DNA of 64,000 nt from JALYNX01 sp963780755 (GCA_963780755.1 CAWACX010000001.1:248001-312000), one strand, 5' to 3'. Shown: positions 34,561 through 44,780, counted from the stretch's first letter. Notes: generated from the sequence alone by a model not told the origin. Translations and numbers: made by a program.

Positions 34561-36581
34561 CCCATCTCTTCCATCGCAGGCGATTCGAGCGCCTCGTAGC
34601 GCTCTTCTCCGCGACAGCGGTGCTGCTGTCGATCATGGTGGTATTCGCCCCGGCGGCCCTGGCCCACCATCCGGAGATAAGCGCACAAGAGGAATGCGAC
34701 GGCGCACTGACGATCGCATACGAGTCGGTGAGCTGGCTCACAACCGGCGCATCGGGATCTGCGCACAACGACATCCGGATCGAAGTCCAGGTGAGCGGGG
34801 ACGACGAATGGACCCAGGTCGGCACCGGTGCCTACAACGCGGGTAACAACTACCGGTTCGAGGGTTCCTTCGACGCTTCGTCATATGTCGGTGAGAGCAT
34901 CGTGGTGCGGGCCCGCGCCGTCGGGTCCTGGACCAATGGGCAGGGCGGGGGGGAGACGAGGCAGACGAGCGTCATCGTTGTGGACCTGGTCTGTACCGAG
35001 ACGGTGACCGTCTCCGCGAGCCCGCAGGCGTGCGCACTGAACCAACAGGGCCTGCCGCGTGGTGCGGTCAGTTTTGACATCAATCCGGCGTCTGGCGCCT
35101 CGGTCCAGGTGTATGCCAACTCCAACTTCACCGGCCCGGTCGGTGGCTCCCTCGGCGACGGTGTGTCGTTGTCGCTGGCCCCGGGGACCTATTACTGGCG
35201 GGCGACTACTGCATCCGGGTTCGAGATCTCGGGGCCCGGTTCCGGGTCGTTCTCCATTGCACCCTGCTCTGCAACGGTCGCCGTCGTCTCCGGTCAGTGC
35301 GCGATTGGTTCCGTTGGCGGACCACTGGGATCGGTCACCGTGACGATCGGGCAGATCTTGGGGGCGACCGTGCAAATCACCGGTCCCGGTGGCCCGTACA
35401 ATTTCTCGGGCACGGGAGGCACCGTCCAGTTGGCACCCGGCTCGTACAACTGGACTGCCACACCAGGCGGTGGCTTCGGCTTGATTGGCCCGACCTCAGG
35501 CCAGTTCACAGTCGACCCCTGCACGAGCTCGGTGAGCGTGAGCGCCACCAGCTGCCAGGTAGTCGAGGGAGTGGCCCTCGGATCCGCATCAGTGACTATC
35601 ACTCCGGAATCGGGTGCCACCTTCGTGATCTCCGGCCCGGGTGGTCCCTACGCCTTCTCGGGCAATGGGGGCAGCGTGAATCTGTCGCCCGGGGAATACA
35701 CCTGGGAGGCGACGGCGGGATCAGGGTTCTCTCTGACAGGAGCCAGCAGCGGCAGCTTCACAGTTGACCCCTGCACGGCCAGTGTGGCGGTCGGCGGAAT
35801 GTGCCAGCTCGACGGTGACACCGGTAGCGGGATCATCGAAGTCTCCATCACGGGGTCGGCCACGGTGTCGATCTTCGATGGGGCGACTCTCGTGGACACG
35901 GTGACCTCCAGCGGCACGATCGTCGTGGACGAGGGTGCGACCTACACGTGGTCGGCGACACCGGGCTCCGGTTTCGCGATCGAGGGTGAGTCCGAGGGCG
36001 AGGTGGATATCGAGCCCTGCACTCGATCGCTCCAGATCGTGGCCGAGGGCGAGTGTCGGAATGACGTCCCCTACCTGACCTGGACCGTCACCCCGATCAA
36101 CTTCTCGGCTACGGAGACCACGATCACCTGGCTCGACATCGATCCTTCGAATCCACTTCACAGCAGCGTCGAGCCGCTTTCCGGCGAGATGATCTGGCCC
36201 GGAGCGGTGGTCGGCGGTGGGAAGGCAATCGACTGGCCGGGATGGCTGTTCGTCGACGAAGACACCAGGCTCCCGGTTCCCCTGGGCACCGAAGGCGGCA
36301 CCTGGGTCGCGGGATCCGATGGGTTCGAAGCGACGCGACCGCTGACCTCGATTCAGTTCGAGGTCAATCCGACCGAGGTAGTCGAGGTCGAGTATCCGGG
36401 TGGTGAGCCCACCTGCGCCGGGCCACCGGACGAAGTCCTGGCGGAGGAGATCGACCCCGACGACCCGGACACCCTGCCCTTCACCGGGTTCGACAGTGAA
36501 GTCCTCCTTGGAGCCTCGCTCCTGATGCTGGGCGCCGGGATCACCTTGACCCGGCTGGCCCGGACGAGGGAGGAAGGCTGA
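34557..36581 (+). CDS. LPFTG-anchored surface protein with ~80-residue repeats
   Basis: 674 residues from the TTG at 34557, chosen because GGGAGG lies 5 bases upstream and it gives a clean signal peptide ending PAALA-HH. After an N-terminal domain there are four related units, each with an SVTITP-type opening, GPGGPYAFSG-like loops, L.PGTYTWEATAGSGF, and a closing SFTVDPC. The C terminus has the sortase signal LPFTGFDSE, a hydrophobic helix, and RTREEG. It is probably a wall-anchored stalk or adhesin. An earlier TTG at 34539 is possible. Confidence 0.75.
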   Translation: MTHLFHRRRFERLVALFSATAVLLSIMVVFAPAALAHHPEISAQEECDGALTIAYESVSWLTTGASGSAHNDIRIEVQVSGDDEWTQVGTGAYNAGNNYRFEGSFDASSYVGESIVVRARAVGSWTNGQGGGETRQTSVIVVDLVCTETVTVSASPQACALNQQGLPRGAVSFDINPASGASVQVYANSNFTGPVGGSLGDGVSLSLAPGTYYWRATTASGFEISGPGSGSFSIAPCSATVAVVSGQCAIGSVGGPLGSVTVTIGQILGATVQITGPGGPYNFSGTGGTVQLAPGSYNWTATPGGGFGLIGPTSGQFTVDPCTSSVSVSATSCQVVEGVALGSASVTITPESGATFVISGPGGPYAFSGNGGSVNLSPGEYTWEATAGSGFSLTGASSGSFTVDPCTASVAVGGMCQLDGDTGSGIIEVSITGSATVSIFDGATLVDTVTSSGTIVVDEGATYTWSATPGSGFAIEGESEGEVDIEPCTRSLQIVAEGECRNDVPYLTWTVTPINFSATETTITWLDIDPSNPLHSSVEPLSGEMIWPGAVVGGGKAIDWPGWLFVDEDTRLPVPLGTEGGTWVAGSDGFEATRPLTSIQFEVNPTEVVEVEYPGGEPTCAGPPDEVLAEEIDPDDPDTLPFTGFDSEVLLGASLLMLGAGITLTRLARTREEG

Positions 36582-36605
36582 ATCGCCCCAGCCTTCGAGA
36601 GGCGA

Positions 36606-36635
36606 GGGGCCCCGGGATTAACCTCCCGGGGCCCC
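36606..36635 (+). terminator. Strong hairpin after second LPFTG gene
   Basis: Perfect 12-bp stem GGGGCCCCGGGA / TCCCGGGGCCCC with loop TTAACC, 25 bp after the stop and only 4 bp before the folC ATG. No T-run follows, so it may also affect folC translation. Confidence 0.7.
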
Positions 36636-36639
36636 ACCC

Positions 36640-37926
36640 ATGGACTATCGACAAGCTGTCGCCTACCTCGACCAACACGTAGCGCTCGGGGTCAAGCCGG
36701 GTCTCGAGCGGATCGAGTCCCTTCTTCGAGATATGGGGGATCCCCATGAGGGATACCCGATCATTCATGTCGCCGGGACGAATGGGAAGACATCGACCTC
36801 ACGCCTGGCGACCCTGATCCTGGTCGCTCACGGGCTGGCCACCGGCACCTACATCTCCCCGCATCTACAGCGCGTCGAGGAGCGGCTCGCAGCCAACGGC
36901 CGGGTCGCAACCGAGGAAGAGTTCGCTCTTGCGGTGTCCGACGTGGCCGCGTTCGCCACCCTCCGCGAGGATCGTGGCGAGGACCCGAACACCTATTTCG
37001 AGCTGACCACCGCAGCTGCCTTCGCCTTCTTCGCCGACCAGGCGGTCAATGCCGCCGTCCTCGAGGTCGGGCTCGGTGGGCGACTCGATGCGACCAATGT
37101 GGTCGACGCCGAAGTCTGCGTGATCACCAGCATCTCCATCGACCACACCGAATACCTCGGTGAGGACCTGGAGTCCATCGCCGGGGAAAAGCTCGCGATC
37201 GCCGGCCCCAACTCGATCCTGATCACCGGGCCCCTTCCCGAGGCTGCGGCCCTGGTCGCCGAGAGCCGGACGCGCGAGTTGGGCATCCATCACCGGAAGT
37301 ACGGGAGGGACTTCACGGTGGCTTCCGCTGAGCGCGGGATCGGTGGCTGGTTGGCCACCATCGAGGGGGCAGAGGAGACCTACGAGGACCTGTTTCTGCC
37401 CCTGCACGGTCGTCACCAGTTGGTGAATCTGGCGAATGCCATCGCCGGAGCCGAAGCCATGATTGGCAGAAAACTGGACACCGAGGCCGTGGCAGACGCA
37501 GCAGCCGCGGCGACCATCCCCGGTCGGATGGAGCCGCTCGCCACCGAGCCCCTGCTGATGGTCGATGGCGCCCACAACGTCGAAGGAGTCGGCGTCCTCG
37601 TCGACTCACTGATCGAAGAGTTCCCCACCACCCGCTGGCAGGTGGTGTTCGGTGTGATGGGGGACAAGAACGTCGACGCCATGATCGAACTCCTGGGGCC
37701 TCTCGCCGCCGGCTTCGTGGTGAGCGCTCCGCAGTCCGAGCGGGCTGTGGCACCGGCCGATCTGGCTCGCCGGGTCGCCTCGCTCGTCGACGTGCCGGTA
37801 CTGGAGGCGAAGAGCGTGCAAGATGCCATCGACATGGCGCGACTCGAGGCGGGCAGGGAGGGTGCGGTCCTCGCCACCGGCTCGCTCTACCTGGTCGGTG
37901 AGGTCCGTGACCTGCTCGTGCCCTGA
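36640..37926 (+). CDS. folC: Folylpolyglutamate / dihydrofolate synthase
   Basis: 428 residues. It adds glutamates to folates. The ATP-binding loop is HVAGTNGKTSTS (~residue 40), AAVLEVGLGGRLDATNVV holds the metal and ATP contacts, SIDHTEYLG is the Mur-ligase-like motif, and MVDGAHNVEG is the C-terminal substrate loop. In many actinobacteria valS lies between clpX and folC; here the two surface genes take that place. Confidence 0.93.
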   Translation: MDYRQAVAYLDQHVALGVKPGLERIESLLRDMGDPHEGYPIIHVAGTNGKTSTSRLATLILVAHGLATGTYISPHLQRVEERLAANGRVATEEEFALAVSDVAAFATLREDRGEDPNTYFELTTAAAFAFFADQAVNAAVLEVGLGGRLDATNVVDAEVCVITSISIDHTEYLGEDLESIAGEKLAIAGPNSILITGPLPEAAALVAESRTRELGIHHRKYGRDFTVASAERGIGGWLATIEGAEETYEDLFLPLHGRHQLVNLANAIAGAEAMIGRKLDTEAVADAAAAATIPGRMEPLATEPLLMVDGAHNVEGVGVLVDSLIEEFPTTRWQVVFGVMGDKNVDAMIELLGPLAAGFVVSAPQSERAVAPADLARRVASLVDVPVLEAKSVQDAIDMARLEAGREGAVLATGSLYLVGEVRDLLVP

Positions 37927-37966
37927 CTTCGCCTCGCGGGCCACCCCGGGATAGCCTCACCCGGCA

Positions 37967-38377
37967 ATGCCAAACGAGCACACGTTCATCATGGTCAAGC
38001 CCGACGGCGTCGAACGCCGCCTGGTCGGCGAGATCGTCTCTCGCTTCGAGCGCAAGGGCCTGAGGTTGGAGAAGATACGGAAGCTCGACATCGACGAGTC
38101 TCTGGCCAGGGAGCACTATGCGGAGCACGTCGACAAGGGCTTCTTCCCCGAATTGCTGGAGTTCATCACTTCGGGGCCGGTGGTGGCGATGGAGTGGTCC
38201 GGTGAATCGGCGATCTCCGTGGCCAGGACAGTGATGGGGTCCACCGATCCCAAGCAGGCCGCACCGGGCACGATCCGGGGAGACCTGGGGCTCGAAGTCA
38301 CCCACAATCTGGTGCATGGCTCAGACGGCACCGAGAGCGCGACCCGTGAGCTGGGGATCTTCTTCGGCTCCGACTGA
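37967..38377 (+). CDS. ndk: Nucleoside-diphosphate kinase
   Basis: 136 residues, normal length. It balances NTP pools through a phosphohistidine. The active-site His is in NLVHGSDGTESATREL, and MVKPDGVERRLVGEI binds the nucleotide phosphates. It lies between folC and mreB, as in other actinobacteria. Confidence 0.95.
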   Translation: MPNEHTFIMVKPDGVERRLVGEIVSRFERKGLRLEKIRKLDIDESLAREHYAEHVDKGFFPELLEFITSGPVVAMEWSGESAISVARTVMGSTDPKQAAPGTIRGDLGLEVTHNLVHGSDGTESATRELGIFFGSD

Positions 38378-38469
38378 GCTCTGGCACGCCCCGGGGCGCA
38401 GGGCACCGGCCCTGGCACAAGGTCGCGGCCACACCTACACTTCGGTCGTTCCAAGCGGAGTCCCCAGCT

Positions 38470-39502
38470 GTGGCTGAAACCCTTCTTTCCTTTGCCGGCC
38501 AGGACATGGCCATTGATCTCGGTACTGCCAATACCCTCGTCTACGTCCGGGGTCAGGGCATCGTGCTCAATGAGCCTTCCGTGGTGGCGATCAACGCCCA
38601 GAACGGCCGTGCCCTCGCGGTCGGCATGGAGGCGAAGCGGATGATCGGGCGCACCCCAGCCCACATCACAGCAATCCGGCCTCTCCGTGACGGAGTCATC
38701 GCCGACTTCGACATCACCGAGAAGATGTTGCGCTACTTCATCCAAAAGGTGCACCGTCGGAAATGGGCGCGTCCTCGCATCGTGGTCTGTGTCCCTTCGG
38801 GGATCACCCCGGTGGAGCGACGGGCGGTCGAAGAGGCGGCGTATCACGCAGGGCGCGAGACGGGCCTACACCATCGAAGAGCCGATGGCCGCGGCGATCG
38901 GTTCCGGCCTCCCCATCGGTGAGCCCGCCGGTTCGATGGTGGTCGACATCGGTGGTGGGACCACCGAAGTCGCCGTGATCTCCCTCGGCGGCATCGTCGT
39001 GTCCCGGTCGATACGGGTGGGCGGCGACGAGCTGGACACCGCCATCATCGATTGGGTCAAGAAGGAGTACAACGTCCTGATCGGTGAGCGCACCGCCGAG
39101 CAATTGAAGTTGGCCGTCGGATCGGCCTGGCCCTATGCCGACGAGCCTTCGGCCGAGGTGAGGGGCCGTGACCTGGTGACCGGACTTCCCAAGACGATCC
39201 TGCTCTCCAGCCCTGAGATCAGGGAGGCAATCGAGGAGCCGACTCAGGCCATCGTCGATGCCGTGAAATTCACTCTCGACAAGACCCCGCCCGAGCTCGC
39301 AGCGGACGTGGTTGAGCGAGGGATCGTGATAACGGGTGGAGGAGCTCTCTTGGTGGGTCTGGACCATCGTCTGGCCCATGAGACGGGGATGCCCATCGTC
39401 ACTGTGGCGAAGCCGCTGCAGTCGGTGGTGCTCGGATCGGGGAAGTGCCTGGAGGAGTTCGACACGTTGCAGAACGTCCTCGTGTCCTCGTCCCGGCCGT
39501 GA
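38470..39502 (+). pseudogene. mreB: Rod-shape actin homologue MreB, frameshifted
   Basis: MreB filaments guide lateral wall growth. The GTG at 38470 opens AETLLSFAGQDMAIDLGTANTLV (phosphate 1 loop) through VPSGITPVERRAVEEAAYHAG; the frame then breaks at 38851-38854 (CAGGGCGCG) and ARRAYTIEEPMAAAIG, VVDIGGGTTEVAVI and ITGGGALL follow in another frame to the stop at 39502. One missing G would restore about 344 residues. All other elongasome genes are intact, so an assembly indel is more likely than loss. Confidence 0.9.
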
Positions 39503-39523
39503 ACCCGTGACCCGTCTCTTCCC

Positions 39524-40441
39524 ATGCTGAACCGAGACACGTCCGACCGGGCGCTCCCTACCTTCATCACCCTGCTCGTCGTTGGGGTGCTCCTCATGAC
39601 CTTCGATGTCCGTGTCGAGGGGCGGGGTGTGGTCGAGGTGCTGCGCACCGGGACCCAGGCGATCGTGTCGCCGTTGCAGAAGGCAGCCTCGCTGGCCGTG
39701 AACCCGGTGGCCGACATGTTCGAGAGCCTGGGCAACGTCGCATCCCTCCGGGAGCAGAACATCGAGCTCCGGGCCGAGCTCGCCGAGGCTCAGGCCGATC
39801 GGGTGGCCATCCAGGACGATCTCGCACTCCTAGCCCTCCTCGAGCAGCTCTACGGGCTCGACAGCGTCGATCCAGAGATTGGACAGACGGTTGCCAACGT
39901 CATCGGGAAGGTCGACGCCGCCTTCGTGGTCGACAAGGGGAGCAGCGACGGCGTGCTGACCGGCCAGCCCGCTGTCGACACCAACGGCTATGTGGTCGGA
40001 ACCGTCAAGACCGTGACCGCGGGGTCGGCGACGATCATCCCGATCACAGCCGGCCGCAACGGACTGACCGTTCTCGTTGACACCCAGACCGGGACTCTGA
40101 CCCCTCAGGTCAACACATCCGAGATGCGCCTGCTGATCGGTGACGCCAGGGAGCCGGTCCTGGAAGGAGCCCGGGTCGTCACCTCGGCAGGGAGTGGCGC
40201 CTATCCCGCCGGACTGCCGGTGGGAGTGGTGACGGCAGACGCCGCGCCATCCTCGAATTCGCTCAGCGTCGGAGTCGAGCCTTTCGTGAACACCGACACG
40301 CTGCGGATCGTCGTCATACTCGCCTGGCCACCCGACCCGGTCACCGCGGTCACCGATGACGACGCGTTGGTGGGGGAGACCGCAACCACCACGACCACCC
40401 CTCCCGCGACCACCACGGTCCCGCCCGGGGAGGACGGGTGA
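39524..40441 (+). CDS. mreC: Rod-shape protein MreC
   Basis: 305 residues. One N-terminal membrane helix (FITLLVVGVLLMTF), a coiled coil (residues ~65-110), and two beta domains with NGYVVGTVKTV and GLPVGVV. It links MreB to the wall enzymes PBP2 and RodA. The C terminus ends in Thr/Pro repeats and PPGEDG. It overlaps mreD at TGATG. Confidence 0.92.
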   Translation: MLNRDTSDRALPTFITLLVVGVLLMTFDVRVEGRGVVEVLRTGTQAIVSPLQKAASLAVNPVADMFESLGNVASLREQNIELRAELAEAQADRVAIQDDLALLALLEQLYGLDSVDPEIGQTVANVIGKVDAAFVVDKGSSDGVLTGQPAVDTNGYVVGTVKTVTAGSATIIPITAGRNGLTVLVDTQTGTLTPQVNTSEMRLLIGDAREPVLEGARVVTSAGSGAYPAGLPVGVVTADAAPSSNSLSVGVEPFVNTDTLRIVVILAWPPDPVTAVTDDDALVGETATTTTTPPATTTVPPGEDG

Positions 40442-40944
40442 TGAGAGGGCGCACCGGGATCACCGTGATCCTTCTGCTCCTGCTTGCCGTGGTAGTCCAG
40501 ACCACGCTCCTCGGGCGCTTCCAGCTGGTGACTCCGGACCTTGTCCTGCTCTTGATCATCATCCTGGCCCTTACCAAGATCCGCGCCGAGATCGTGTTGG
40601 CCATCGCCTTCACCTCGGGGCTGATCATCGACCTGCTCGGCCCGTCGGTGGTCGGGCTGCGCGCTGTCGTCTTCACCACCATCGCCTACATCGCACTCCG
40701 CACCAGGGAGCGAGCCGAGATCGGGCGCCTCGCGGTCGCCCTCTGGGCCGGTGGGCTGACCTTGATCGGGATGGTGCTCCTGGTGCTCGTCGGCACCCTG
40801 TTCGGCCAGTCGATCCTTCTCGGCGAGGAGTCATTGAACCGCGTCATCCTCGTCCCTCTGGCGAATCTCGCTCTCGCCGCCCTGCTCGCACCCGTGATCG
40901 TGCGCTGGGTGGATCACGACAAGACGGCATTCAGGTACCCATGA
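40441..40944 (+). CDS. mreD: Rod-shape protein MreD
   Basis: 167 residues from the ATG at 40441; a GTG one codon earlier is also possible. Five to six membrane helices fill it, starting TGITVILLLLLAVVVQTTLL, and a charged segment GLIIDLLGPSVVGLRA typical of MreD. It overlaps both neighbours, so is coupled in the mre operon. Confidence 0.85.
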   Translation: MRGRTGITVILLLLLAVVVQTTLLGRFQLVTPDLVLLLIIILALTKIRAEIVLAIAFTSGLIIDLLGPSVVGLRAVVFTTIAYIALRTRERAEIGRLAVALWAGGLTLIGMVLLVLVGTLFGQSILLGEESLNRVILVPLANLALAALLAPVIVRWVDHDKTAFRYP

Positions 40945-42908
40945 AGTTCGCGCTTCGCCTGACGACCCTCGGTGCCCTTTTCGCGGTGATGTTGTCCGTC
41001 GTCGGGCTTCGCCTCTGGTTCGTCCAGGTCGCCGAAGGCCCGCAGACCGCCCAGGCGGCTGAGGAGCTGACATGGTTGGAGAAGACTTCCTACGGCCCTC
41101 GGGGCGACATCTACGACCGCAACGGGACGCTGCTCGCCACCAGCAGGATGGTCCCGGCGGTGATGGTCGATCGGACATTCGTCGACTCGACTCAGCGTGA
41201 GGCGCTGGTGCAAAGGCTGTCCTCCATCGCCGGGGTCGACCCGATCGAGCTCGACGCGATGTATGAGGACGCCGGCGTCAACGGGCGTTTCCAGGTCAAG
41301 ACCGTGACCAACGAGACCGCGTATCTGATCAACGAGAACCTCGACCAATTGCCGGGCGTCGAGATCGCTCTCGTCCCGGAGAGGGTGTACCTGTCCGGGG
41401 ACACGCTGGCCCATGTGATCGGGCATCTCGGACTCCCGGAGCAGGCCGACCTCGACGAGCGGCCCGGGCTCGACCGCAACCTCCGGATCGGCAAGCTCGG
41501 CGTGGAGCGGGTGTACGACGAATACCTCCAGGGCGTGTCCGGCAAGGTCGAGTATCAGGTGAACCGGGGACAGCTGATCGACCAGAAGCCTCCCCAGGAG
41601 CCCCAACAGGGAAACTCGGTAGTGCTCAACCTCGACATCGAGCTCCAGGAACTGGTTGAGCTCGCTCTCGGTGAAGGTGTCGCGCTGTCCAATGCTGTGA
41701 AGGACGACCTGCGGGCCGATGGGGAAGACGTCTTCGGAGTGACCGAGCGGGCAGCCGCCGTAGTGCTGGACGCCAAGACCTTCGATGTGATGGCGCTCGC
41801 ATCCTTTCCCGACTTCGACCCCCAGTTGTTCGTGGCCGGCATCGACGCCGACACTTTTGAAGGACTGACCGAGAGCAACGCGTTCAACAACCTGGCGATC
41901 AGCGGCCTCTACCCTCCGGCGTCGACCTTCAAGGCGATCACCTACACGGTCAAGCTGGAGGAGGACCTTCCGTTGCCGGCCGACCTCGAAGGTGTCGATG
42001 CTCCAAACGGCCTCGTCCACTGCGACGGCACGCTCGAGGTTTCCCAACTCGAAGACGGGTCGCAACTGGTCAAGAAGGACTGGTATGCGCCACGAAACCT
42101 GGGTTGGCTCGACATCCACGGCGCCCTCGAGAACTCCTGCAACATCTACTTCTGGTCGGTGGCACTGGGCACGTGGCGGGCCTTTCAAGGCCAACCCAAG
42201 GAGAACATCCTCCAGGACTGGGCGAAGTCCCTGGGGTATGGCGCCAAGACCGGTATCGACCTCACCGCCGAGGCGGACGGGACCGTTCCCACCCGGGAGC
42301 TTTTCGAGGAATGGGCCGCCTATCAAATCGAGAACCCGGACCAGCCGCCGCTGCTGGAGCCCGGGCGCCTCGAGTTGGCGAGCCCATGGCTGGGTGGCGA
42401 CCTGATGGACATGGCGATCGGCCAGGGCGCATTCACGTCGACCCCGCTGCAGTTGGCGGTGTCGTTTGCCGCTTTGACCAACGGGGGACGGATCATGGAG
42501 CCCCGTGTCGTCAAGGAAATCGTCGACTCCAACGGCGATGTCGTCGCAGTTCCGGAGCCCGGCCCGGTGCGGACGGTCGACATCGACCCCGAGACCCGGG
42601 CCTCACTGTTGGCGGACCTGAATCACGTGGTGACCTCGGGCACCGCCGCCAGCGCCTTCGCCGACTTCGGCCCTGGCTTGGAGAACATCGGAGGCAAGAC
42701 CGGGACCGGGCAGACCTCGAAGAACCGCGACAACCATGCGTGGTTCGTAGGGGTGGCCCCGGTAGATGACCCCAAGTACATCGTTGTTGTACTTATCGAC
42801 GAAGGCGGGTCCGGCGGGCAGGTGGCGGCGCCGGTTGGTCGTCACATTCTTCAATACCTGATGGGGAACGAGCCGACCCCGATCGTGCAAGGGGACGCAG
42901 CCGACTGA
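40941..42908 (+). CDS. mrdA: Penicillin-binding protein 2
   Basis: 655 residues from the ATG at 40941. Elongation-specific peptidoglycan transpeptidase. One N-terminal membrane helix, a PBP dimerisation domain (RGDIYDRNG), then the catalytic domain with STFK (nucleophile Ser in PPASTFKAIT), SCN (NSCNIYFW) and KTG (GGKTGTGQ). It pairs with RodA just downstream (TGATG overlap). Confidence 0.93.
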   Translation: MKFALRLTTLGALFAVMLSVVGLRLWFVQVAEGPQTAQAAEELTWLEKTSYGPRGDIYDRNGTLLATSRMVPAVMVDRTFVDSTQREALVQRLSSIAGVDPIELDAMYEDAGVNGRFQVKTVTNETAYLINENLDQLPGVEIALVPERVYLSGDTLAHVIGHLGLPEQADLDERPGLDRNLRIGKLGVERVYDEYLQGVSGKVEYQVNRGQLIDQKPPQEPQQGNSVVLNLDIELQELVELALGEGVALSNAVKDDLRADGEDVFGVTERAAAVVLDAKTFDVMALASFPDFDPQLFVAGIDADTFEGLTESNAFNNLAISGLYPPASTFKAITYTVKLEEDLPLPADLEGVDAPNGLVHCDGTLEVSQLEDGSQLVKKDWYAPRNLGWLDIHGALENSCNIYFWSVALGTWRAFQGQPKENILQDWAKSLGYGAKTGIDLTAEADGTVPTRELFEEWAAYQIENPDQPPLLEPGRLELASPWLGGDLMDMAIGQGAFTSTPLQLAVSFAALTNGGRIMEPRVVKEIVDSNGDVVAVPEPGPVRTVDIDPETRASLLADLNHVVTSGTAASAFADFGPGLENIGGKTGTGQTSKNRDNHAWFVGVAPVDDPKYIVVVLIDEGGSGGQVAAPVGRHILQYLMGNEPTPIVQGDAAD

Positions 42909-44059
42909 TGGCGCTCCTCGACCGCCTTCGTGATGTGGCCGTGGACCGGCGCAACAACCGGTCCGATCACATCCTTTTCGGGACCATGCTCGCGATCTCC
43001 GGCTTCGGCTTGCTGATGATCTACTCGGCCACCCGGAGTGCGGGCTCGGCCGGAGTCGAGCGGCAGATGATCTTCGTCGCCGCCGGGCTGACGATCTATG
43101 TGATCGTCTCCAACATCGACTACCGCGAGTATCGCGGGGCGATCCCTTGGATCTCCGTCGCGGTCCTGATCGGGCTGCTGGCGGTTTTCCTATTCGATGC
43201 GGTGAACGGAGCGCAGCGCTGGATCCCGCTCGGATTCTTCAAGCTGCAACCGGCCGAGTTCGCCAAGGTCGCCGTGATCCTGCTTCTTGCGTTCATCCTT
43301 TCCCCGCACACCCGCGACGAGATCGGTCGGCGCAATCTGGGCTGGAACCACGTATTCCAGGCGCTGGTGGTTGTCGCGGTGCCCGCAGTGCTGATCTATC
43401 TCGAGCCGGACTTAGGCACCTCCCTCGTCTTTGCATTCATCCTCTTCGCCATGCTCTTCGTAGCCGGCGCCACCTGGCGTCAGTTGGTGGCCCTGTTTAC
43501 AGCCACCGTGCTCGGTGCGGTGGTCATCTGGCAGCAGGGCTGGCTGAGCGAATTCCAGATGAACCGGATCGAGGTCCTGTTCAACCCCGAAGTCGACCCT
43601 CAGGGCATCGGCTACAACCTGGCACAGTCCAAGATGGCGGTTGGGTCGGGCCAACTGTTTGGGAGAGGCCTGTTCCAGGGCACGCAGACCAACTTCCAAT
43701 ACGTTCCCGAACAAGAGACCGACTTCATCTTCACTGCGGTCGGCGAGCAGCTCGGCTTCGTGGGCGGAGTCCTCGTGGTGGCAGCCTTCTCGGTGATCGT
43801 GTGGCGGTTGCTTGTGATCGCGGCTAACGCCCGCGACCGCTTCGGGGCGCTAATCGCAGCCGGGATCGCGGCGATGGTGGTGTTCCACGTCTTCGTCAAT
43901 GTCGGGATGACCATCGGGCTGATGCCGGTCACCGGAATCCCTCTGCCCTTCCTCTCCGCCGGGGGGTCGTTCTACATGGCGATGACCCTGGCCCTCGGGG
44001 TGGCGAATTCGATTTGGCTGATGAGGACCCCCGTTCCCGGCGAGAACCAGCTGTCTTGA
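42908..44059 (+). CDS. rodA: Peptidoglycan glycosyltransferase RodA
   Basis: 383 residues, about ten membrane helices. SEDS-family glycan polymerase that works with PBP2. The large outer loop shows GAQRWIPLGFFKLQPAEFAK, YLEPDLGTSLV with the catalytic-type Asp, and GLFQGTQTNFQYVPEQETDFIFT; the end has GIPLPFLSAGGS. Full length. Confidence 0.94.
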   Translation: MALLDRLRDVAVDRRNNRSDHILFGTMLAISGFGLLMIYSATRSAGSAGVERQMIFVAAGLTIYVIVSNIDYREYRGAIPWISVAVLIGLLAVFLFDAVNGAQRWIPLGFFKLQPAEFAKVAVILLLAFILSPHTRDEIGRRNLGWNHVFQALVVVAVPAVLIYLEPDLGTSLVFAFILFAMLFVAGATWRQLVALFTATVLGAVVIWQQGWLSEFQMNRIEVLFNPEVDPQGIGYNLAQSKMAVGSGQLFGRGLFQGTQTNFQYVPEQETDFIFTAVGEQLGFVGGVLVVAAFSVIVWRLLVIAANARDRFGALIAAGIAAMVVFHVFVNVGMTIGLMPVTGIPLPFLSAGGSFYMAMTLALGVANSIWLMRTPVPGENQLS

Positions 44060-44195
44060 TTGCCGGCCGACTTCGCCCCTCGGCAACCCTCACTCGACCG
44101 CCGAGGCCTGCGAAGGGTTGTCGGCCCTCGGTGCGAACAGACGCCGGTCGGCCGGGGCTGCCGCTCCGTTGCCAGGCTCATTACTCTCGCTAGCC

Positions 44196-44780
44196 ATGGA
44201 CAGGCGTGGGCACGATGGCTGGGTCGAGGTCATCTGTGGCCCCATGTTCTCGGGAAAGAGCGAAGAGCTGATCCGGAGGGTCACCCGCTATCAGATCGCC
44301 CGGGTCCCGGTCCAGACCTTCAAGCCGCAGCTCGACGTTCGCTACGCAGACAACGAGGTGGTGTCGCACTCCAGCCTGAAAGTGGAGGCCACTCCGGTGG
44401 AAACCGCTGGCCAGCTGTTGAAGGCGGTCGCGGATAGCACCCAGGTGGTGGGGATCGACGAAGGGCAGTTCTTCGACCAGGAGTTGGTCGATGTGGTCGA
44501 GCAACTCGCTGCGGCGGGCAAGCAGGTGATCATCGCCGGGCTCGACACCGACTTCCTGCGGCGGCCGTTCGAGCCGATCCCGAGTCTCTGCGACCGGGCC
44601 GAGTACGTCACCAAGATGCTGGCTGTCTGTCACAAGTGCGGTGGGCCCGGGATGTACACCCAGCGCATCGTTCACTCCGAGGATCTGGTCGTGCTCGGTG
44701 CCCAGGGTGCGTACGAGGCCAGGTGCCGGATCTGTTACGACCCCAACGAGCCCGAGCAGCCGGAGCTCGACATTCACTGA
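44196..44780 (+). CDS. tdk: Thymidine kinase
   Basis: 194 residues from the ATG at 44196. Salvage of thymidine. Walker A is GPMFSGKSEELI, the catalytic Glu is in IDEGQFFDQ, and the lasso zinc site uses CHKCGG and CRICYD. GAQGAYEARCR near the end is the usual thymidine-binding segment. It follows rodA after a 136-bp gap. Confidence 0.93.
   Translation: MDRRGHDGWVEVICGPMFSGKSEELIRRVTRYQIARVPVQTFKPQLDVRYADNEVVSHSSLKVEATPVETAGQLLKAVADSTQVVGIDEGQFFDQELVDVVEQLAAAGKQVIIAGLDTDFLRRPFEPIPSLCDRAEYVTKMLAVCHKCGGPGMYTQRIVHSEDLVVLGAQGAYEARCRICYDPNEPEQPELDIH

Noticed and set aside
40914..42326. 470-codon minus-strand frame opposite mrdA
   Set aside because: The plus strand encodes a complete PBP2 with STFK, SCN and KTG motifs; the antisense frame has no recognisable domain.
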